From assembly GCA_020466095.1 (NCBI GenBank), contig CM035806.1:112623401-112687400 (forward strand): 64,000 bases of DNA, given 5' to 3'. Positions within the stretch are counted from its first letter, which is position 1; every line of letters begins with the position of its first letter. The DNA comes from Chlorops oryzae. Its lineage: Eukaryota > Arthropoda > Insecta > Diptera > Chloropidae. Made by a program: the position numbers and the translations under genes. Below the pieces are notes generated by a model that saw only the letters and a program-made list of their open reading frames with translations, did no database searches and was not told the DNA's origin. Shown in pieces: positions 42,806 through 52,204 of the stretch.

Positions 42806-43044
42806 TATTTAATTCGATTGCTTGGATTTATATGTTTTCCAATCTGAAATCCAATTGAATAAAAAGGGAGCCGTTTTGGTTATTTACACTTGATTTCCAA
42901 ATAAATTCCAACACTTGGATCCAAGCCTTTTGTTTGCGGGCGCAAGTTACTTCCAATTGTTTAGTAAGCGTAAATGTTTGCTGGGTCTCTCCGCCGAAAA
43001 TTCGAAGCTCGCAAATGGAAGCACAATGAAGAATTCGCTAGCTA

Positions 43045-44509
43045 CACGCAAAGAAATAATTCGTTTATCGGCCGTTTGTTTCAAATGAAGTTCGTTTGAA
43101 TTGAAAATTTTTCATTTGAAAAACGTTAAAACGTTTGAATTGAATGCACTTTTCGTTTATATTAAATTCATATTTTAAAAACTTCGTTTAATTGGAATAC
43201 ATTCGCTAATTCATTTGAATTGAACGGTTGTTTTCGTTTAAAATTAGTTAAAAGCAAACACATTTTTTCGTTTGCGTTTATACGTTAATCGTGGAGAGCG
43301 GAGCGAGAGCATTTTTGAGCGCGATGTTCTCAATTTTATGAATATGTGTGTGTTTGGTTGTATAGCGGCGCGCATACGAAAGACAAAGCAAAGAGACAGT
43401 CTGTTTCTTTATTCGAAAAACCACCACCAAATAAGAGCGTCAGTGCGCGTTGTAGAGCTGGAAAACACTCGATGATGGTGACCATCGATAGTTTCAGTCG
43501 ACTGTCGCGACCATCGATACTAACGAAAATAAAATTTAACTTAAAAAATTCAACAAAAACGTTTATTCAAAACAAAAAAATAAGCCCTGCAGCTAATGCT
43601 ATATCTGTTTTAAGCTTTCAAATAAGTCCATACTTTTGTTGATAACAATGTAGAATCTTGAAAAACCATCGATTTTTTCGATAGTCAAAAACCATCGATA
43701 CTATCGAATGGGCTATCGATGGTTTTCCAGCTCTAGCGCGTTGGCTTAAGAACAGTGATGACCACCACTACAGACAAACGTCCGAAAAATGTTAGTGTAT
43801 AGTACAACAAAAACATAAAAATACAAAAACTAGCTTCTCTTCTGAAAAAAAGCGGCACAGAGCCTACTCGTTCGGTATCATTTTTAAAACTCTCTCTTCA
43901 TATACGTACACGAACTTCTATTTTTTGCTTCTCTTTTGCCTTTTTGAATGCCTTTTGGGCATGCCTGCTTAAGAAGCGTCCAGTTGTTACGAAAGTCCCG
44001 AAGAGCTCTGCTCTTGTTGCTGTTGAAATGTAAAATTTGTGATGCTGATACTAACGGAATATAATTCCATTAGAACCTTTATTAAGGTAGAACCCTGCAA
44101 TTTTCGGAATAAATATTTTCGCAATAAACAATAAACAATAAACAAAAATATAATTTCTTTAAAATGAATATTGTTTCATTTCAAATAAATACTATATTCG
44201 CTTGGAACAAACGAAGGAATTCATTTAAAGTTACCGAAATAGATCATTCCAAACAAACGAAACGGTTCATTTAAAGTAAACGAACTTCTTTATTTGAAAC
44301 AAACGAACTTGTTTGTTTGAAACAAACGAACTTTTTCAGTTAAATTAAACGAACTTCTTTATTTGAAACAAACGAACTTATTCATTTAAATTAAACGAAC
44401 TTATTTGTTTGAAACAAACAAAGTACTTCATTTAAACCAAACGAAAATTTCAAACGAAGTTCAGTTGGCACTTTTTTCGTTTGCTTTGAACGAATTATTT
44501 CTTTGCGTG
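43045..44509. mobile_element. TA-target TIR element with AACGAACTT tandem arms
   Basis: Inverted ends CACGCAAAGAAATAATTCGT, flanked by TA (43043-43044 and 44510-44511). Removing it plus one TA rejoins G3 gag in frame (EFAS then YYND). The right arm (44190-44470) has a degenerate tandem repeat with TTTGAAACAAACGAACTT; the left arm (43070-43270) has the inverse motif. No transposase. A hAT MITE is nested at 43453-43735. Confidence 0.8.
43453..43735. mobile_element. 283-bp hAT-like MITE
   Basis: Inverted ends TAGAGCTGGAAAAC, flanked by the exact 8-bp duplication GCGCGTTG (43445-43452 and 43736-43743). The interior repeats ACCATCGATA motifs. Non-coding. Confidence 0.85.
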
Positions 44510-45902
44510 TACTACAACGACAAAATTTTTCTAGCGAGCTCCCTTCAAATAGACGATGAAGAACTCATCGAATCACTTATAGACGGTATTCCAGACGAGC
44601 AACTTCGCAACAATGCATACATCCAATGCTACGACAACAAGGCTAAGCTACTGCAAGCGATGTCCAAAATTCAACTGAAAACTCCGAGCCACACCAATAA
44701 GCGGTTGTCAACGGTTCCGGCAACACAAAATTAAACCAACAAAAAACAACTTTCCGCTTCTTCAACTGCAACTGCGTTGGACATTACGCATCCGAATGTC
44801 GCAAACTAAAACGTGAGCCAGGTGCTTGTTACGCTTGTGGAAGTTTCGAACACCCAGCAAAGGATTGCGAGTCAAAAAAGAAGAAGGAAAACGATGCCCG
44901 TATAGAGGAGAAATATGTTAGGTACCTTAAGCTAAATATAATCAAAGATAACAGCAATGTAATCTTTACAGAATGCCTCATAGATTCCGATAGTGACGTC
45001 AGCTTGATTAAAAAAGCCCTCATTTCAAATACGGCAGAATTAAGTCCGGTTTTGGTTACACAAATTTTTGGCATAAATAAAAGCAAACTAAATGTATTAG
45101 GAAAAGTTTTCTGTTTTTCAGACACACCAAATATCAGAATAAATTTTGATTTATTGGTAATCACCACCGAAACAATGAGTCCTTCTGTATTATTAGGAAA
45201 ACAATTTTTGAACGCAACCAATTCAAGAATTATGAGCGATATTAAGAGTACAGATAACTTCCTGAACTACTGTTGTATTCAACCCAACCAATTTGATGAA
45301 AATTTTAGTAATCCTATCAAAGTTAGTGCAAATGAAAAACTTAAGTCCAACCAATGTTATAAAAATCTTAGTAATTGTAAAAAAGTAAATTCGAACGAAC
45401 GCGTGAGTTATTTCAACGATGAAATTGAAAGAACCGGATCATTAGTAAATAATATCGATTCAAATCATTTCGAATTCAAAACTTTAGCAACACATTGCAA
45501 CGAATTAGTGGATCTTCCAGTTAAATACAAACTCAATGAAAATTTAAACTTCCATGATAGGCAACTATTCGAAAATACTTTTTATGAACACTATTTGAAC
45601 CCATTGCGCCCTGGGGAACCAAAAACTAAAAGTGAAATGAAACTTGTGGTGCAACATCCACGCCCATTTAGATGTTCACCTCGACGACTATCTTATACAG
45701 AGAAAAAGGCATTACAAGAAATTTTAGACGAAAACCTCGAGAAATATTACATTAGACCAAGCGAATCCGAATTCGTATCACCAATTGTAATGGTACACAA
45801 AAAGACTGGCGGATATAGAATGTGTTGCGATTATAGAAAACTTAATAAGATGACAGCTAAGGATAGCTTTCCCATTCCACTAATCGACAATTTCCAAATA
45901 CC

Positions 45903-46038
45903 ACAGTTTTGAACTCGAAACCTTAGCTATAATTGATGCCCTCAAACGTTTTAGAATATACTTACAAGGTAAATTTTTTAAGATAGTGACCGACTGAAAT
46001 TCCTTGACAATGACACTAGATAAAAAAGATATTAACCC
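45903..46038 (+). pseudogene. RNase H fragment of G3
   Basis: In the +1 frame relative to RT, the segment reads FELETLAIIDALKRFRIYL and then KIVTD, stop, NSLTMTL and KKDINP. This is the Glu/Asp part of Gypsy RNase H. It directly follows the first RT motifs, so roughly the RT palm, thumb and RNase H start (several hundred codons) were deleted. The join lies at about 45902, beside a short TACCACAG stretch. Confidence 0.75.
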
Positions 46039-46537
46039 AGGGTCATTCCATCGTTTCGGGTGTTTCATTTGTACAGTCAAAGTATAAATTTGTATGTATT
46101 TTAAAAGAGTAGGTATTTTAGCCATTTAAGTGCCTTATTCTCTACGTTTCTAGGTGTTTATCTAAATTCTAAAATTAGAATAGTTTGGCATCCAGGATAA
46201 CGATTTTATAAATCAAAAAGTGTGCGTTTCGGGTGTTTCAAATTTCTGCCTCTATGTTAAGACCATGGTAACATTTACTTGAAATTCAGCGAATTCTTTT
46301 AGAAAAATCTTCCTTTAAGTTACAGGCCTCGAAACGAATAATATTTACTAACTATCTACCTCATATTCACTTTCACAAGTACCGTTTTACTATTTTTTAT
46401 TTTAATTTTACATTGTTTCGGGTGTTACCAAGGTTCTGTTTCGGGTGTTACAAGTACAAAAATTAAACACTTCATATAGAGAGAATCGATGGTTTGTAGT
46501 GTCGAGGTATTAAAAAATAAGCAAGAAAGAAATAAAT

Positions 46538-46954
46538 ATCGGCTTTCCACACTTCTCGGCAATTTATAAAAAATTAAAAAAAATATTTCAATTGCCAAAT
46601 ATTACATTTTTCACTATAAGTGAAAAATGAGGGAGCAAAAGCCCAAATATTAAATACTAATGATACATGAAGATGGTCAAAAAATAAAAATCTATTAACA
46701 ATAAGGCGGGCACGCCATTGGTGTATATATATGCACAATTTAGCCGACCTACCTCACATCGCTGAGGTGGTCAGAGTGGCTAAAGTGTTGGTTGAAGATA
46801 CCTGATGATGAACCTGTAAGCTAGGTTCGAAACCGGTCGTATCGGCTTTCCACACTTCTCGGCAATTTATGAAAAATAAATTTTTTCAATTGCCAAATAT
46901 TACATTTTTCACTTTAATTGAAAAACGATGGACCAAAAGCCTAAATATTAATTA
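46538..46954 (+). repeat. SINE-like tandem with tRNA-type head
   Basis: A unit starting ATCGGCTTTCCACACTTCTC and ending TATATGCACAAT occurs at 46538-46745. It occurs again at 46841-46954, continuing at 52125-52209 after the hAT insert. The second unit has a tRNA-like head (46763-46839): TGGTCAGAGTGGCTAAAGTG as A box and CTAGGTTCGAAACCGGTC as B box, with a long variable region like type II tRNAs (Ser/Leu). It could be a SINE dimer, or a tandem duplication of one SINE whose first copy lost the head. Confidence 0.65.
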
Positions 46955-47121
46955 CAGGGACGTAGCCAAGGGGGGCTTTTGGGTATTAACCCCCTCCCTA
47001 ACTAAGAAAAACTAATGCTACGAAAATAAGTGTCCAACGCTCTCCGCCGTGCGGTCGACGTCGCTCGCACAGCGTTTCGGATGCTTTCCAACAACAAAAT
47101 GTCACGACGAGCCTTCACTCG

Positions 47122-48509
47122 GTGCCTCTAGGCAAGCTCCCCCGCACATCGCAGCAGAACGAAGCAGCAAATACTTTGCCCCTACCGCCTACAAACTCTC
47201 TTGCTCCCTGCACCGCAGTAAGTACGCTAACTTCTACTTATGCTCTTCCTAAATATACAGCAATAGCATCAACATCAACGGTCTTGGCTCTCATTGCAAG
47301 CCTGACCTCAACACTACCAACAGAAGAGCAATCTAGCAACACACAAACAAGCACCAAAGCTAGCATAGGAGAAGAAAACAGACACAACGAAGCCGAAATT
47401 GGCGCTCAAACAGCAGCTCAGAGCTCAGCTTCGCGCTCTGCCCAAGCAATTTCTAGCGCCGCTGCCGCTATTACAAAAAACGTTTGCGTCCACGAAAAAC
47501 AAAAAGGATCGGCAGTGCAGACAGGCATGGATCGCTACGTGAACATAAAGCGAAAACTGAGCCCACAAAAATTCAAGGACAGAAAGCTCAAAAACAACTA
47601 AAACCGAACACAACAACAAATATTTCTCCTAGCCCAAGCCAAAATAGTTTTGCGCTCCTTGCTAGCAGCGATGATCAAGAACCATCTTACTCTAACCCCG
47701 CCAAAAAAAATAAGCCTCCCCCCATCTACTTGCGTGAGGAATGTTCAAACGCTCGAGTAGCACATATTGCTCGTTCCATAGGCAGCAGCAACTTTCACGT
47801 TGTTTCCATTAAAATGGGTAACGTGAAAGAAACTAAAATACAAATTTATACGGAAACCCACTATCGTACCCTGGTGAATCACTTTAATACACTCAAAAGA
47901 AGCTACTATACCTACCAGCTTAAAGCAAGCAAAGGTTTAGTGGTAGTAATAAAAGGCATCGAGCCCTCAGTTGACCCAGCAGAGATTAAAGGCGCTCTGC
48001 AAGCTGCAGGTTTTCCAACGAAAACCGTTTTTAATATTAAAAACAAACAAAATATTCCGCAACCCCTATATCGCATTGAGCTTGATCCTTCAGCCAACTC
48101 CCAAAAACTAAAAAAGAACGAGGTCCACCCAATATACAATCTGCAATTTTTGCTACACCGCAAAATTACGGTCGAAGAGCCTCATAAGCGGAAAGGACCG
48201 GTTCAATGCTCTAATTGCCAAGAATTTGGTCACACGCAAAACTATTGCACATTGCACCCCGTGTGCGCTACATGTGGAGATCGGCATTCTTCGAACTCTT
48301 GTCAAGTTGATCAAGACAACCCTGATGTAAGAAAATGCAGCAACTGTAGTGGTAACCACAAAGCGAGTTATCGTGGATGCCCAATCTTCATGGCAATAAA
48401 AAAAAGACCAACCCAAGCGGAAAACTCATCAAGAAGTTCCGAACTTCCTGCCGAGCCAGCAAGGGCCAGCATCAGCTGCTCTTCCTCCCAAAGCATTTTC
48501 ATATGCTGA
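47122..48509 (+). pseudogene. Jockey-like gag (ORF1 of N4)
   Basis: An Ala/Ser/Thr-rich N-terminus leads to MQTGMDRY..IKRKLSPQ (about 47520), where a frameshift near 47570 separates the frame ending at 47601 from the longer frame ending at 48509. The second part has an RNA-binding-like region and three knuckles: CSNCQEFGHTQNYC, CATCGDRHSSNSC and CSNCSGNHKASYRGC. A further frameshift near 48440 lies before the gag end. Packaging of element RNA is the known role. Confidence 0.8.
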
Positions 48510-51300
48510 CGCAGTAAAGTCTAATCTAAGCCATATCAAATTTGGAATCAATGATCTCGAATTTGACAAACTGCATGATGCAGTTCACTTCAACTGTGCA
48601 ATCAATGCTGCAAGAGATGATGCGGGCTCAAAGCCAACTCTTGCAAATTCTAATTGCAAAGAAATTAGTGTCCTAAAAATTTGTCATTGGAATGCTAACG
48701 GCATTCGACAACACAAGCTTGAAATTCAAAAATTTCTTGAATTACATTCAATTGACGTAATGCTCGTCAGTGAAACCCACTTCACAAGCAAAAATAATTT
48801 TACTATTAAAAATTATACGTTTTATGGCACTCATCACCCAGATGGAAAGGCACACGGCGGCACCGGTATACTGATAAGAACCCGAATAAAACACAATTCG
48901 ATGGATGACTTTTCATTAAATTATTTGCAAGCAACCTCCATTTCACTGCAATATGGTAACAGCATTGTCGCCTTAAGTGCAGTATTCTGCCCTCCCAGGT
49001 ACTCAGTAACTGAAACTCAATTCATGGAGTACTTCAAAACGCTCGGAAACAAATTCATAGCAGCTGGAGACTATAATGCCAAGCACCCACACTGGGGCTC
49101 AAGATTGATAAACCCCAAAGGCCGACAGTTATATTCACTAATTATAAACAGTCATCAAAATTTTGACTGTATTCAGGTGTAACAGGTCAACCCACCTACT
49201 GGCCGTCCGATTTACAAAACAAACCCGACCTCATTGATTTAGCGATCAGCAAAAACTTCGATCGTAGCGAAGTACATGCTGAACCCAACTTCGATCTTTC
49301 ATCCGACCATCCCCCTGTTATAATTAAAATGATGGGCTCGCCCACATTCATCGAAAAACCCGGCAGAATTGTAACAAATAAAACCCACTGGCTTAAATAC
49401 AAAAATATATAAGCTCGCATTTCAACGAGAGCTCTATACTCCGAAGCGAATGTGATATTGACGATGCCGTAACAGAGGTAAACAATATCATGATATCGGC
49501 AGCAGTTCATGCAACCCCAAAAATAATCAGCAACCCAAAAGAACCTCGAAGATATAATTCAAGCGAGATCAAAACTCTTGTACGAGAAAAAAGACGCCTA
49601 CGAAGGGAATGGCAGCGACAACGATCACCCACCGCGAAAGTTAACTTAGTGCAAGCGACTAAGCGCCTGAGAGAAGCTCTTGATAATGATCTGAAAACTA
49701 ATCTAGAAAATTAAACTCCAAATTTGAGCCCCACAGCAGAATCAAACTATTCTCTTTGGAAAGCAAATAAAAAGATGAAGGCACCCAAAACAAACGTAGC
49801 ACCACTGCGTACTAACACTGGAAGCTTGGCTAGAAAGGAAGAAGAAAAAGCGCATGTATTTGCTAATTATCTTGAAAACGTTTTTAAGCCCAACCCACGC
49901 ACTAACGATTTTCAATTTCCCAAAATAAACCCTCGTTCAATCGAAAATATAGGTAAATCTCAGCACAAGGAGATCAAGACTATCATTGGCGAACTAAACA
50001 CAAAAAAGGCTGCAGGCTTTGATCTTATAACCCCACAGATGGTGCAACAACTCCCCACTGTAGCAACAAGGTTAATCCTCTTCATATTCAACGCAATATT
50101 GAGACTAGGATATTACCCTAGACCCTGGAAAATTTCGAACATAATTATGATCTCTAAGCCAGGAAAAGATATACCACTTCCATCATCATATCGGCCAATT
50201 AGCTTGCCGCCAGTATTCTCAAAAGTCTTTGAAAATTGTCTCTTAGCAAAAATTTTACCACCTTTGCAAAACTCTGGAGCTATTCCCGAGCACCAGTTTG
50301 GTTTTCGTAAAAGCCAAGGCACCATTGAACAGGTAAACAGAGTTACCACCGAAATCAGAAACGCATTTGAAAAAAAGAAATACTGGTCCGCCATATTTCT
50401 GGACATCTCGCAAGCCTTTGGTAAAGTATGGCACTCTGGTTTAATGTTTAAAATTAAACATACCCTTCCCGAAAACACTCACACAGTCCTACAATCCTAC
50501 TTCTCTGAAAGGAAGTTCCAAATCAAATATGGAACACACACGACAAATTAATTTGACATTTCAGCAGGTGTACCTCAAGGTAGTGTCCTGAACCACTGCT
50601 ATACCTGATTTACACGGCTGACCTGCCTGTATCCCCAGAACTCTTCACATCTACATTTGCAGATGATACAGCAATTTTGTTTGCACACAGCGATCCTGTG
50701 GTCGCCTCTCGAGTTCTTAATAATCATCTTCATACCGTTGAAGACTGGCTTGCGAACTGGAGAATAAAAGTAAATGAAAGTAAATGCACCCACATTACTT
50801 TCACGTTGCGTCGCGGAACTTGCCCCCCTATTATGCTTAATAAAACTCATGTTCCACAAGCCAATGAAGTGAGGTATCTTGGCATTTACTTAGATCGCCG
50901 TCTCACATGGCGCAAGCATATTGAGGCTAAACGCACCCAAATGAAGCTGAGCGCCCAAAAACTGCACTGGCTTCTTAACAGTAAGTCACGATTGCGGCTC
51001 GAACACAAAGTGCTTCTTTACAACCCAACAATAAAGACTATATGGACTTATGGTTCCCAGCTCTGGGGAAAAGCCAGTAACTCTTTAATAGACATTATCC
51101 AACGCTCACAGTCCAAAATTCTTCAGACCATAACTGGTGCTCCATGGTTTATAAAAAACGAAAACATACATAAAGACCTTTGTAACCCCGATGGTTAAAA
51201 ACGAGCTTATTTCATTAAGCCGCAAATATTGCACTCGGTTGTCCCAACATCCGAACCCACTAGCTAGAAATTTGTTGCTAACAGCTCCTCAAGGCTAAAA
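48510..51300 (+). pseudogene. Jockey-like ORF2: endonuclease plus RT (N4)
   Basis: Endonuclease: ICHWNANGIRQHKLEI (about 48680), MLVSETHFTSKNNF, AAGDYNAKHPHWGS, then, after a frameshift near 49170, LSSDHPPV. RT: SYRPISLPPVFSK, FLDISQAFGKVWH (Gly replaces the usual second Asp; the first, catalytic Asp is present), AGVPQGSVL, FADDTAILF and VRYLGIYLDRRLTWRKH. Stops or shifts lie near 49410, 49712, 50552 and 51197. Two changes near 50590 damage the segment after PQGSVL. Confidence 0.85.
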
Positions 51301-52204
51301 AGGCGTGACTTGCCATCACTGTCTCACAACTAATCCCCCTTTAAATTTTTGTAAATTTTTGTAATAAAAAAATTCTCCTGGAAAAAATTCTATGGATTTC
51401 ATCATACGGAACGGCAGCCCAGTTCACGCGTTGGCGTGGACTGAAAGTCATATAATATTAATAAATATTTTTTTTTTAGTTTTGTTTTAGGTTTAGTTTT
51501 AAGATTCATTAACTTGTTGTTAGTTCATATGATATGAAGATGCAATAATAAAAACCCGTTAAAAAAAAAAAAAAAAGGATTGAGATCGAAAAAATTAATT
51601 AAGACAATCTGGCTTAACCAAGTATCGGGATTTACTATATTCACCGACTACTTTCAGAAGTTTTAAAGATTTTTTTTTTTTTAAATGAAATATAAATTTT
51701 GGTTATTAAATGTGTAATATGAAATAATATTTTTATTATCTCTTTATGTACTTGATATTGGTATGTCGATTTTGTTGGAACTTTCCATACCACTGAACCA
51801 CAGCAAAACACACTCTCGATCAACTACCCTCTCGGGTAAACTTTGTTCTGATTGTAAAAAATTATTAAAACTATTAATTAATAAAATCAGCAATGATTGT
51901 TTGGTTTGGCTTAAGTTATAAAATTTTCAGCAACTTTTATACGCACACTATGGTGCTTCTTCTTTTGGAGTTCTGTTTCTTACTTTTTTATACTTTTGTT
52001 ACGACTATCGGTTTCATTGACGTATTGTTTCGAAAGAATGTAAATTGTTACGCAGCAAAAAATTGGAAATATAATATAAAAACCCACCCCGTCTGAAAAT
52101 CCTGGCTACGTGCCTGATTAATTACTAATGATACATGAAGATGGTCAAAAAATAAAAATCTATTAACAATAAGGCGGGCACGCCAATGGTGTATATATAT
52201 ATGC

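Larger units (their letters stand above)
40585..42985. mobile_element. CCCAGCA-ended element holding a SINE and a mariner
   Basis: Inverted ends CCCAGCAAACATTTGC and CCCAGCAAACATTTACGC, flanked by TC on both sides (40583-40584 and 42986-42987). Removing it plus one TC rejoins G3 gag in frame (KLS then LRRKFEARKW). Its own body is about 0.85 kb and AT-rich, with TTTCCAA motifs; the rest is nested: tRNA-like modules (40840-41215), a SINE (41235-41486) and mariner M2 (41513-42805). Superfamily unassigned; same end style and 2-bp duplication as 1279-1788. Confidence 0.8.
42988..45902 (+). pseudogene. Gypsy gag C-terminus, protease and RT start (G3), split
   Basis: After the CCCAGCA insert gag resumes at LRRKFEARKWKHNEEFAS, is split at 43045-44509, and continues YYNDKIFLASSLQIDDEEL and LIDGIPDEQLRNNAYIQ. 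The knuckles follow: the first has lost its first Cys (FFNCNCVGHYASEC), the second is CYACGSFEHPAKDC. The protease site reads IDSDSDVSLI, with Asp in place of the Gly of D-S/T-G. RT begins with FVSPIVMVHKKTGGYRMCC and DYRKLNKM and stops at 45902, where an internal deletion joins RNase H. The altered protease site and deletion make the copy dead. Confidence 0.8.
47020..51575 (+). mobile_element. Jockey-like non-LTR retrotransposon (N4)
   Basis: Plus-strand copy of the same family as N1: 5' region, gag (47122-48509), ORF2 (about 48510-51300), 3' UTR and an A-tail at 51560-51575 after AATAAAAACCCG. It is close to full length and inserted into the hAT-like element. The exact 5' boundary is uncertain because no target duplication was found. 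Confidence 0.85.
46955..52116. mobile_element. hAT-like element hosting a Jockey-like insert
   Basis: Inverted ends CAGGGACGTAGCCA and CAGGCACGTAGCCA, flanked by the exact 8-bp duplication ATTAATTA (46947-46954 and 52117-52124). Its own sequence is about 0.6 kb (46955 to about 47020 and 51576-52116) and AT-rich, with no transposase. The rest is the Jockey-like N4. Confidence 0.75.

Noticed and set aside
47425..48416. Minus-strand frames within the N4 gag region
   Set aside because: Shadows of the gag frame on the opposite strand.
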